Notes: a model not told the origin generated them from the sequence alone. Counted from the first letter of the stretch, positions 1 to 5,796 are shown. The stretch: DNA of 7,203 bases from Chlamydiota bacterium (GCA_011065065.1 JAAKFL010000090.1:1-7203), one strand, 5' to 3'. Program-made: numbers and translations.

Positions 1-410
1 AAAATTCTACATTAAAACAACTTGATTTAAGCAGGTCAAGTATTTGTTTGGAAGCATTCGAAGCTATCGCTTTAGCTTTAACTCGAAACAAAACATTGGA
101 AAACCTGATTCTAAAAAATGTCCGATTTTTCCCCAAAAAATCCATAGCGATGGCAAACGCCATTATCAGGAACCAATCGCTTAAGAGACTTGATCTATCA
201 GGTCATCAGGAAAAATATTTATTTTTTTCAATCCGTAGAGCGCATAGCATACATCAGTTGTTAAGGAAACGAAGACTTAAACTCGTAGAGCGGGACATGT
301 CATGTTTGAACCTTGTTAAACTTCACGCTCAATTAACCGACCCAAATCACGAGCTTGACCCATCACTTTTCACAACAGGTGATCGAAACAAATTGGAAAT
401 TATTTATTAA
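1..410 (+). CDS. Leucine-rich repeat protein, C-terminal part (5' truncated by window edge)
   Basis: The reading frame is open from the first full codon (base 3) to TAA at 408-410 and gives 135 residues. The TTG at 48 is not the real start, because the repeat pattern continues upstream of it. Two consecutive 28-residue repeats are visible, beginning TLKQLDLS and TLENLILK, followed by the start of a third, SLKRLDLS. The 28-residue period, with an amphipathic A-x-A-L-x-x-N second half, is the ribonuclease-inhibitor (NLRC-like) LRR class. Such repeats form a horseshoe that binds proteins, and in amoeba symbionts they are often suspected effectors or host-interaction proteins (family knowledge, not shown here). 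After the repeats comes a basic, non-repeat tail of about 70 residues (RKRRLKLVERD and onward). The N-terminal domains are outside the window, so the specific role is unknown. Confidence 0.85.
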   Translation, partial: NSTLKQLDLSRSSICLEAFEAIALALTRNKTLENLILKNVRFFPKKSIAMANAIIRNQSLKRLDLSGHQEKYLFFSIRRAHSIHQLLRKRRLKLVERDMSCLNLVKLHAQLTDPNHELDPSLFTTGDRNKLEIIY

Positions 411-415
411 TGACT

Positions 416-484
416 GAGTCCTGGAAGGACGGCATATTATGTCCTCGATCATTTGAGCCTTAATATGCCGTCCTTCCAGGACTC
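416..484. repeat. Perfect 24-bp inverted repeat (hairpin) between convergent genes
   Basis: Bases 416-439 and 461-484 are exact reverse complements over 24 bp, with a 21-nt loop (440-460). The core of each arm is AGTCCTGGAAGGACG or its complement. The hairpin starts 6 bp after the LRR stop codon and lies between two convergent genes, so it could stop transcription from either side. Neither side has the T-run of a classical intrinsic terminator. It is part of a larger repeat element reaching to 560. Confidence 0.85.
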
Positions 485-560
485 TGAATTGTCGTCGCCA
501 CTTTACCTAGGGTTCCGCTCCGCTTCACCCTAGGCTGTCAGATGTCGTCCTTCCAGGACT
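417..560. repeat. REP/MITE-like composite element with terminal inverted repeats
   Basis: The 144-bp element is bounded by 15-bp perfect inverted ends, AGTCCTGGAAGGACG at 417-431 and CGTCCTTCCAGGACT at 546-560. An internal copy of the right-end motif lies at 465-483 and matches 542-560 at 18 of 19 positions. Each copy is itself a small quasi-palindrome (GTCCT-TCC-AGGAC). Between the internal copy and the right end sits a second hairpin (506-534). It contains no ORF or transposase, and the flanks show no clear target-site duplication. The architecture resembles non-autonomous, REP-like intergenic repeats. I recall similar CCTAGG-containing repeats from PVC-group genomes but cannot check that here. 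Confidence 0.7.
506..534. repeat. Inner 8-bp hairpin CCTAGGGT/ACCCTAGG
   Basis: CCTAGGGT at 506-513 and ACCCTAGG at 527-534 are perfect complements with a 13-nt loop rich in TCCGC. It is nested inside the 417-560 element and is probably its central structured module. Confidence 0.75.
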
Positions 561-578
561 GTTACAATTTAAAGCGAT

Positions 579-758
579 CTACTTTTTGACATCAGCTTTT
601 GTGATATGCTCTGTCTCTTGATGACCCGCACCCACATAAGCCACTTTACAACCATCTTTATTTTTCGACTGAACAGAAACGCCTGGTGATTTCAAGGCGC
701 ACAGTGATGTCATACATAGAAGTGACACCGCAAATAAAGTAATGCTAATTTTCATCAT
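579..758 (-). CDS. Small exported protein of unknown function
   Basis: A 59-residue product read from ATG at 758. An upstream in-frame ATG at 764 would add two residues (MD), but the AAGAG ribosome binding site abuts that codon and lies 6 nt before the ATG at 758, so 758 is preferred. Residues 1-21 form a Sec-type signal peptide: a short start with Lys3, a hydrophobic core (ITLFAVSLLCMT), and a plausible cleavage site near Ala21. The Cys residues near the end of the signal do not fit a lipobox, so it is probably not a lipoprotein. The mature part is about 38 residues, charged, with one Cys (DGCKVAYVGAGHQ) and a Lys-rich end. I do not recognise the family. It is probably periplasmic or outer-surface. 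The gene converges with the LRR gene and has its own promoter. Confidence 0.65.
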   Translation of the reverse strand: MMKISITLFAVSLLCMTSLCALKSPGVSVQSKNKDGCKVAYVGAGHQETEHITKADVKK

Positions 759-792
759 GTCCATCTCTTTGTTTCGAGTAATTTAAAATTTT

Positions 793-821
793 AATATACT
801 AGTCATGCGAATAATTGTAAA
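793..821 (-). promoter_or_regulatory. Sigma70-type promoter for the small exported protein gene
   Basis: On the - strand, a -35 box TTTACA (816-821; 5 of 6 consensus) is followed by a 17-bp spacer and a -10 box TATATT (793-798; 5 of 6). Transcription would begin near 786, leaving a leader of roughly 25-30 nt before the ATG at 758. Spacing and match quality make this the best promoter candidate in the window. Confidence 0.6.
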
Positions 822-846
822 TAGCGAAATGGACCGAGGAAATCGC

Positions 847-996
847 ATGAAGAAATTTCTTAACGTTTACCAACCACTTTCCTTAAAAAAAGCATCCTGT
901 ATATCCTTATTATCCTGCCTATCCTGTTATTTTTTCGGACGTATGGACTTAAATTATGCTTCGGATTCTTCAAGCTCAGCTACTTGTGCGTTATAG
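847..996 (+). CDS. Possible small ORF over the ATCCTG repeat (doubtful)
   Basis: A 49-residue frame starts at ATG 847, preceded by a good GAGGA ribosome-binding-like motif 6 nt upstream. A longer version from ATG 805 lacks such a site. The product starts MKKFLNVYQPLSLKK. It then runs through the 9-bp ATCCTG repeat, which it reads as SC-ISL-LSC-LSC, and ends 43 bp inside the 3' end of the oppositely oriented transporter gene. The middle is dictated by repeat DNA and the end is antisense to a real gene, so this is likely either chance or a decayed remnant. It is listed only because of the ribosome binding site. Confidence 0.2.
   Translation: MKKFLNVYQPLSLKKASCISLLSCLSCYFFGRMDLNYASDSSSSATCAL
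894..929 (+). repeat. 9-bp-periodic ATCCTGNNN repeat, four units
   Basis: Four consecutive 9-bp units are seen: ATCCTGTAT, ATCCTTATT, ATCCTGCCT and ATCCTGTTA. The first six bases are nearly fixed and the last three vary. The array lies in the 3' flank of the leftmost transporter gene, 25 bp past its stop. It matches the array at 5836-5871 at 30 of 36 positions. Confidence 0.8.
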
Positions 997-2189
997 TACT
1001 GAAGCTCGTCCAGCTCGCCTTCTTGCTTGGCTATAGTGACCGCCACGACAGCGTCACCCATGCTGTTGACAACAGCGGAAATCATTTCGCGAATCCGGTC
1101 AATTCCCAGCAACAAGCCAATCCCCTCGATGGGAAGCCCCGCTGACGAAAGTACCGCCGATAACATCAAAATCCCCGAACCCGGGATCCCCGCAGCTCCT
1201 ACAGCTGAAAGAACTGCTGTAATCACAACCGTAATGATCGATAAGAAGTCCAGGTGGATGCCGTAAGCGTTTGAAATAAAGATGGCTGCCATTCCTTGGA
1301 AAATGGCGGCACCCGCCATGTTGATGGTCGAACCAAGTGGCATAACAAAACTTGAAATGTTCTTGGAAACTCCTAAATTTTCCTGAACACATTGCATCGA
1401 AACCGGCAGTGTTGCCGAACTACTACAAGTTCCAAAGGCCACTGTCATCGCTTCCCACATCCCCTTAAAGAATGGGCCAGGACTTAATCTGGCTACAAAG
1501 ACCAAGATAAAGCCAAAGACAAGGAATAACTGAATCAGACAGGCTGCATAGTAAATCGACAGAAACTTCGCGAGAGATAATAAGACACTCATTTCAAAAC
1601 GACCCGCCACCCAAGCCATAATCGCGAAGACTCCGATCGGAGAAAACTCCATGACAATCGATGTGAGAGAATACATCACTTCTGAAATGGACTCCATGAT
1701 ATCTAATAACGGCCTTCCCCTTTCTCCTGCAAAGTTAATCGCGACACCTAAGAAAAGAGCAAAAACAATGACTTGCAAAATGTTATTGTTGGTTACCAAA
1801 GATGCAAATGGGTTAGTCGGAATGAGATTGGAAAATATTTGCGCAATTCCCATGGGCTCCACTTGGGCAATGGGCTGCCCTGCAGTGATTTCAATTCCAC
1901 TTCCTACATTGAAGAGATATGCAAATGATAATCCTAAAACAATACTCACTATCGTTGTAACCAGATAAAGACCCAGCGTCTTCAAGCCAACGCGGCCCAA
2001 CTTTTTCGGGTCATGAATGCTGGTGATTCCCACTGTCATGGAGGCCAATACAAGAGGAACAATGATCATTCCAATGAGTTTTAAGAACACTTCGCCGACA
2101 GGGTAGAGCATCTCGGCTTTAGGTCCAATGACCCAGCCGCTTATCAATCCCAAAAACATGGCGATTATGATCTTAACCCATAGTTTCAT
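954..2189 (-). CDS. DAACS-family (glutamate-transporter-fold) amino acid:cation symporter, copy 1
   Basis: A 411-residue inner-membrane symporter of the dicarboxylate/amino acid:cation symporter family (GltPh-like; typical length 400-430). The fold's landmarks are in order: the TM3 cation-site segment YLVTT (75-79), the HP1 serine motif CSSSATLP (255-262), the TM7 motif NMAGAA (290-295), the HP2 loop GAAGIPGSG (331-339), and the TM8 binding helix with D364, E368, N375 and D379. By comparison with GltPh, several ligand positions are changed: D312 to Ala and T314 to Ala in NMDGT, D394 to Glu, and R397 to Ser. R397 holds the side-chain carboxylate of Asp/Glu, so a neutral amino acid is the likelier substrate (inference). 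The start MKLW matches the neighbouring paralogue, with GAGG 7 nt upstream inside the end of that gene. The two genes are 2 bp apart, as in an operon. Confidence 0.95.
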   Translation of the reverse strand: MKLWVKIIIAMFLGLISGWVIGPKAEMLYPVGEVFLKLIGMIIVPLVLASMTVGITSIHDPKKLGRVGLKTLGLYLVTTIVSIVLGLSFAYLFNVGSGIEITAGQPIAQVEPMGIAQIFSNLIPTNPFASLVTNNNILQVIVFALFLGVAINFAGERGRPLLDIMESISEVMYSLTSIVMEFSPIGVFAIMAWVAGRFEMSVLLSLAKFLSIYYAACLIQLFLVFGFILVFVARLSPGPFFKGMWEAMTVAFGTCSSSATLPVSMQCVQENLGVSKNISSFVMPLGSTINMAGAAIFQGMAAIFISNAYGIHLDFLSIITVVITAVLSAVGAAGIPGSGILMLSAVLSSAGLPIEGIGLLLGIDRIREMISAVVNSMGDAVVAVTIAKQEGELDELQYYNAQVAELEESEA

Positions 2190-2191
2190 TC

Positions 2192-3433
2192 TTAAACCTC
2201 ACTTCCTTCAAGTTCGGGAATTCCTTGGTTATAACACAACTCATCTAACTCCCCTTCTTGTTTTGCCAGCGTCACCGCGACAACAGCATCTCCCATCACA
2301 TTAAGAACTGTTCCAATCATGTCTCGCAAGCGGTCAACCGCCGCCAACATAAACAATCCTTCATAGGGCAATCCAACGGATGTTAACACAACCGATAACA
2401 TAATAAAACCCTGACCCGGAATTCCCGCTGTTCCTACCGCAGACAACGTTGCTGTAATGACAATGATCAGTACTGAATAAAAATCGAGATGAATGTCGTA
2501 CACCTGTGCCACAAAAATCGCCGCCATCCCCTGAAATAACGCTGTTCCGTTCATATTGATCGTCGAACCCAATGGGAGAACAAACCCCGTAATATTCTGC
2601 GAGACACCTAAATTTTCCTGAATACATTTCATCGAAACCGGTAAACTGGCAGAACTACTTCCTGTACTAAAGGCCACCACAATCGCCGACCACATCCCCT
2701 TCATAAATTTCATGGGGTCAAGACGTGCGATAAATCGTAAGATTCCAAAGAAGATGATCCCCACAAACAAAATACAGGCGACGTAGTAAATCAAGACAAA
2801 CTTCGCCAATTTTAACAATGATTCAATTCCTAATGTCCCAGTGACCCAAGCCATAATTCCAAAAACACCAACAGGAGCAAACTTCATCACAATTCCTGTT
2901 AACTGAAACATCACATCTGCTAACGATTCAATTGCCTCCTTTACAGGGCGCCCTTTTTCTCCGGACATATTGATCGCCACACCTAAAAAGATGGAGAAGA
3001 CGATAATCTGTAAAGCATTCCCCGAAACCAAAGCAGCAAACGGATTCGAAGGGACAATGGAAACGAAAATTTCAGAAAAGCTTTGGGGTTCCGTAATCGT
3101 AATGGGTGTGTTGGCCATTTCCTCTGAAAATCCAACTCCCGGTTCAAAATAAGTCGCAAAGGCAATCCCGACAAAAATACTGATAATTGTCGTACAGAAA
3201 TAAAAGAAGAGTGTTTTGGATCCCAGTCGCCCCAGCTTTTTCGGATCATGGACTCCGGTCACCCCCAATGTCATCGAGGCAAAAATCAACAAAACGACAA
3301 GCATCCGGACTAATTCAAGGAAAACGGTTCCAAGAGGGAGCAGCAACTTCGCATCAAGTCCCGTCAGCCGCATGATCACTCCCACAATCATCCCAGCTAT
3401 CATCGCGATAATAATTTGTAACCAAAGTTTCAT
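2192..3433 (-). CDS. DAACS-family amino acid:cation symporter, copy 2
   Basis: A 413-residue paralogue of the adjacent symporter; by eye about half the positions are identical, including the shared DAVVAVT and AKQEGELDEL segments near the C-terminus. Landmarks are YFCTT (78-82, TM3), GSSSASLP (258-265, HP1), NMNGTA (293-298, TM7), GTAGIPGQG (334-342, HP2), and TM8 D367, D371, N378 and D382. Against GltPh, D312 is Asn and R397 is Gly (position 374), while T314, T352 and D394 are kept, so its binding site is closer to canonical than that of copy 1. The Pro usually found in TM2 (VVPL) is Leu here (VVLL). The ATG at 3433 is preferred over an in-frame ATG at 3478, because the 15 extra residues would lie in the lpxK coding region and MKLW aligns with the start of copy 1. 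The 4-bp ATGA overlap with lpxK suggests translational coupling. Probable inner-membrane uptake of a neutral amino acid; substrate unproven. Confidence 0.95.
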   Translation of the reverse strand: MKLWLQIIIAMIAGMIVGVIMRLTGLDAKLLLPLGTVFLELVRMLVVLLIFASMTLGVTGVHDPKKLGRLGSKTLFFYFCTTIISIFVGIAFATYFEPGVGFSEEMANTPITITEPQSFSEIFVSIVPSNPFAALVSGNALQIIVFSIFLGVAINMSGEKGRPVKEAIESLADVMFQLTGIVMKFAPVGVFGIMAWVTGTLGIESLLKLAKFVLIYYVACILFVGIIFFGILRFIARLDPMKFMKGMWSAIVVAFSTGSSSASLPVSMKCIQENLGVSQNITGFVLPLGSTINMNGTALFQGMAAIFVAQVYDIHLDFYSVLIIVITATLSAVGTAGIPGQGFIMLSVVLTSVGLPYEGLFMLAAVDRLRDMIGTVLNVMGDAVVAVTLAKQEGELDELCYNQGIPELEGSEV

Positions 3434-4539
3434 TTCGTAATGACTCTCTCTTTTATTTTCTCCATTAGGCTCTCCCATTCAGAAGATCCTGATAATAACT
3501 TTAACCGTATGTTCACGCTCACAATGGGCAAAGCACACTCGAAATCGTCTTTTAGCTTCACCAGATCTTTTTCCGTACACACCAAGTACTCGGCGCCCAT
3601 TTGCTGACATCGTTCAGCAAATTTTCGGAGCGTTTTGTCTGTGGGCAGGATATGGTCAGAGGTGCAGAGCTCTGACACAACAGTCACACCTTGCTCCTCA
3701 ACCAACGACCGAAACCTCTTCGGATTCGCAATCCCGCAAAACAGACCCACTTTGACACCACTTAAAGAAGACACTTTCTCTCCCGCAGCATTCTCAATCG
3801 ATGAGATTCGTGGAGTCGCACCTGCAATCGGAGCTTTTGTAAAGCGTCTTAACTCACCCACAACAGCTTCAAACTGTTTCTCATCCCCAACATGGTTGAC
3901 AATGATCAGGTCTGCTTTCTTCAGCGCTTTGGGGCTCTCTCTCAATAACCCTCGTGGCAAAAAGTATCCCTTTCCAAAGGGATCCAATCCATCCACAACA
4001 ATGATTTCAAAATCTCTCGCCAAACGGCGATGCTGCATCCCATCATCCAAAAGGATAATTTCAGCTCCCTGCTGCGCAGCTAAAACAGATGCTTTCACTC
4101 GGTTCCTTCCCACGTAAACTGATGCATCTGGGGCACGGCTTGCCAAAAGGTATGGCTCATCGCCGCAATAAGAAGCGGTATATTCGGGGCCCTTTCCTCG
4201 AGAAAGAACCAACGGGGTCTCCCGCTTTTCTGCCGGACTTCGATAACCTCGCGATAAAATCGCCAGCTTGAAATCCTTCGATAACTCCTCAGCCAACTTC
4301 AAGGTCACAGGTGTCTTTCCTGTTCCCCCTGCTACAATATTCCCCACACTCACAACGACCGGAACCGGAGAATGATAACAGGCCACAAGTCCTTGATCAT
4401 GAGCCCAATTTCGACAGTGAACTCCTGTCCGAAACCCATAACTCAATAGCATCAACCCACCTGCCGTAAGCCGAGGGAACAACCCCCTCTTCTTACCATC
4501 AATCACACCTAAAATGTACTTTTCCCACCGTTGCTTCAT
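3430..4539 (-). CDS. lpxK: Tetraacyldisaccharide 4'-kinase LpxK
   Basis: A 369-residue lipid A kinase that transfers phosphate from ATP to the 4' position of the tetraacyl disaccharide-1-phosphate at the inner-membrane face, giving lipid IVA. The N-terminal 50 residues contain a hydrophobic stretch (about 24-36) suited to membrane attachment. Hallmarks are VSVGNIVAGGTGKTP with the P-loop GGTGKT (71-76), LSRGYRS (95-101), GDEPYLLA (126-133), LLDDGMQHRRL (163-173) holding the catalytic-site Asp pair, FLPRGLLRE (193-201), GIANPKRF (269-276), SDH (294-296) and CTEKDLVKL (321-329). An upstream in-frame ATG at 4569 has no ribosome binding site. The ATG at 4539 follows GGAG with 5-nt spacing and is chosen. 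The protein is longer than E. coli LpxK (328) at both ends. It is the first gene of a tight unit with the two symporters. Confidence 0.96.
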   Translation of the reverse strand: MKQRWEKYILGVIDGKKRGLFPRLTAGGLMLLSYGFRTGVHCRNWAHDQGLVACYHSPVPVVVSVGNIVAGGTGKTPVTLKLAEELSKDFKLAILSRGYRSPAEKRETPLVLSRGKGPEYTASYCGDEPYLLASRAPDASVYVGRNRVKASVLAAQQGAEIILLDDGMQHRRLARDFEIIVVDGLDPFGKGYFLPRGLLRESPKALKKADLIIVNHVGDEKQFEAVVGELRRFTKAPIAGATPRISSIENAAGEKVSSLSGVKVGLFCGIANPKRFRSLVEEQGVTVVSELCTSDHILPTDKTLRKFAERCQQMGAEYLVCTEKDLVKLKDDFECALPIVSVNIRLKLLSGSSEWESLMEKIKERVITK

Positions 4540-4592
4540 CTCCTCTCCAACTAAAATAAGGGAATACAAGGAATTAAAAATAATATTTTATA

Positions 4593-4613
4593 ACTATTAA
4601 CAAGGACTATTAA
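4593..4613. repeat. Direct repeat ACTATTAA x2 upstream of lpxK
   Basis: ACTATTAA occurs at 4593-4600 and again at 4606-4613, a 13-bp register, in the AT-rich spacer between the candidate lpxK promoter and the lpxK start. It could be a regulator site or chance in AT-rich DNA. Confidence 0.3.
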
Positions 4614-4622
4614 GTTGCCAAT

Positions 4623-4651
4623 AGTATAGCATAAAAAATATTTTAAGTAAA
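4623..4651 (-). promoter_or_regulatory. Candidate promoter for the lpxK-symporter operon
   Basis: On the - strand, TTTACT (4646-4651; 4 of 6 to the -35 consensus) is followed by exactly 17 bp, then TATACT (4623-4628; 5 of 6 to the -10 consensus). The -35 box is the last two codons of gmhA, so the promoter starts inside that gene and would give lpxK a leader of about 75-80 nt to the ATG at 4539. The spacer is AT-rich. Confidence 0.45.
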
Positions 4652-5215
4652 GAGTTTACGCTCAAGCAACTCGATAATCAAATGGATGGCTGTCATGTGA
4701 GCCTCTTGTATCCGGTCTGAAGTCTTAAAACCCTCAATAATGAGCTCAAAATCGGCTTTTCCTTTCAATTTTCCCCCACATTTGCCCAAAAATGCCACAG
4801 TTTTGAGGTTTTGTGCTTGTGCCGCTGAAAGGGCCTTAATGATATTAGGCGAATTGCCACTTGTGGTCAATCCGATGAAAACGTCACCAGGGACTCCATA
4901 AGCCTCTACACCACGTGAAAAGATGTATTCGAAGCCTATATCATTCCCTGTACAAGTGATGTGACCAGGCTCAGAGAGAGCAATTGCGGGCAAAGCTTTG
5001 CGGTGATCGCGGAAAAAGCCCGTTAACTCCTCTGCAAAGTGCATCGCATCGCACAAGCTTCCTCCATTCCCCGCAATGATGACCTTATTTCCCTTTCGAA
5101 ATGTATCAGCCAAAAGATTGGCCACATTCACCATAAATTCAAACGCATGGGGATTTCTTAATTTCTCAATTGCACGAACTGAATCTTCGATTCCCTCTTT
5201 CAAAAGCTCTGGCAT
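4643..5215 (-). CDS. gmhA: Phosphoheptose isomerase GmhA (sedoheptulose 7-phosphate isomerase)
   Basis: A 190-residue SIS-domain enzyme that converts sedoheptulose 7-phosphate to D-glycero-D-manno-heptose 7-phosphate, the first step to ADP-heptose for the LPS inner core. It is cytoplasmic and usually a homotetramer. It matches GmhA throughout: the phosphate-binding GNGGS (49-53), HFAEELTG (59-66) with the catalytic-site Glu, LPAIALSE, the ND-x-G-x-EY segment (91-97), the second phosphate loop TTSGNS (117-122), and DRIQEAHMTAIH (167-178) with the catalytic Gln/His region. Its length equals the E. coli enzyme (192) within two residues. ATG 5215 is preferred over the in-frame GTG at 5221, because AGAGG lies 7 nt before 5215 and too close to 5221. 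It lies 103 bp upstream of the lpxK start, so two LPS genes are neighbours. Confidence 0.95.
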   Translation of the reverse strand: MPELLKEGIEDSVRAIEKLRNPHAFEFMVNVANLLADTFRKGNKVIIAGNGGSLCDAMHFAEELTGFFRDHRKALPAIALSEPGHITCTGNDIGFEYIFSRGVEAYGVPGDVFIGLTTSGNSPNIIKALSAAQAQNLKTVAFLGKCGGKLKGKADFELIIEGFKTSDRIQEAHMTAIHLIIELLERKLFT

Positions 5216-5251
5216 GAACACACCTCTTGTTTTGGAAAAGCATATCGAAAG

Positions 5252-5266
5252 CAGGATAAAGGATAA
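5252..5266 (-). repeat. Short partial copy of the ATCCTG-type repeat
   Basis: CAGGATAAAGGATAAAG in the 60-bp spacer between gmhA and the upstream 164-aa gene resembles one and a half units of the CAGGAT (ATCCTG) repeat seen elsewhere in the window. The period here is 7 rather than 9 bp, so kinship is uncertain. No convincing promoter was seen in this spacer. Confidence 0.25.
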
Positions 5267-5281
5267 AGCTAAAAATGAAAT

Positions 5282-5776
5282 TTACACGAGAACAGAATAG
5301 GCATAGTCGACTGACCCGTCCTCAACACAATTAATAAAAATCGTATAGGTCATTCCATAATCGCTCAAGGCAATCACTTTTCTCCCCTCAACTAATTGAC
5401 GTGAACCGTCCTGTAGCCAAATATTATTTTCTTTTTGAATCTCGAGAGTAGAACCAAAGGTTTCTTTGACAATTTCTTCGATTTTCTCACTTGATAAAGA
5501 TCGGCGAATCTTAGCTCTTTTTTGGCAACAATGTTCATCAAACAGATTGATAAGAGTATTCGACGTCGTCTCGGCACCTCCAAAAGGATCGGCATTGATC
5601 GTCAACATGGCTCCGTCAATGGGGATTCCCTCTTCAAGTTGCTGAAACAAAAAAGTCTTATCTAAAGTACATTCAACAGTTCTCGAGATAAACCTGAGTG
5701 ATCTTCGGGGTATATTTTTTTTGACCATTTGTGAGTGAATTTCTTCGTGGACTTGCAGGCTGAGTTTTGGGATCAT
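5282..5776 (-). CDS. Hypothetical 164-aa protein
   Basis: The 164-residue product starts MIPKLSLQVHEEIHSQ and ends YSVLV. I do not recognise a family. It has no signal peptide or membrane segment, so it is probably cytoplasmic. The first 40 residues are basic with a helical pattern. The middle contains NADPFGGAETTSNT (about 61-74) and a CC pair (HCCQKRAKIRRS). The C-terminal half alternates short hydrophobic strands (KVIALSDYG, YTIFINCV), suggesting a small alpha/beta or all-beta fold. No strong ribosome binding site precedes the ATG at 5776, and an in-frame ATG at residue 17 (5728) is no better, so the start is uncertain. It lies on the same strand as gmhA, 60 bp upstream of it, and downstream of a long hairpin that separates it from the membrane protein gene. 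Confidence 0.7.
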   Translation of the reverse strand: MIPKLSLQVHEEIHSQMVKKNIPRRSLRFISRTVECTLDKTFLFQQLEEGIPIDGAMLTINADPFGGAETTSNTLINLFDEHCCQKRAKIRRSLSSEKIEEIVKETFGSTLEIQKENNIWLQDGSRQLVEGRKVIALSDYGMTYTIFINCVEDGSVDYAYSVLV

Positions 5777-5796
5777 AACAATCTTTCGCCATTGGT

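Noticed and set aside
48..410. LRR gene starting at TTG 48
   Set aside because: The 28-residue repeat register continues upstream to the window edge, so the gene begins outside the window.
417..560. Complete insertion sequence
   Set aside because: It is only 144 bp with no transposase frame, and the bases flanking the two ends do not form a target-site duplication.
894..929. Short regular repeats as a CRISPR array
   Set aside because: The period is only 9 bp with 3 variable bases. There are no 25-35-bp repeats with unique spacers and no cas genes nearby.
884..953. Intrinsic terminator after symporter copy 1
   Set aside because: A run of seven T (on the - strand, 890-884) is present, but I found no stable GC-rich stem directly before it.
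805..996. 63-aa gene starting at ATG 805
   Set aside because: No ribosome binding site precedes 805, and the frame crosses repeat DNA and runs antisense into the transporter. The shorter form from 847 is kept only at low confidence.
1099..1392. Other open frames inside the transporter, lpxK and membrane protein genes (for example 1027-1266, 1099-1392, 2361-2627, 3635-4117, 6711-6998)
   Set aside because: They lie wholly within well-supported genes in other frames and show no family motifs, so they are shadow frames.
3434..3478. Fifteen-residue N-terminal extension of symporter copy 2 (ATG at 3478)
   Set aside because: It lies in the end of lpxK, is hydrophilic, and is absent from the paralogue, whose start MKLW aligns with ATG 3433.
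4540..4569. Ten-residue N-terminal extension of LpxK (ATG at 4569)
   Set aside because: There is no ribosome binding site before 4569, whereas ATG 4539 has GGAG at good spacing.
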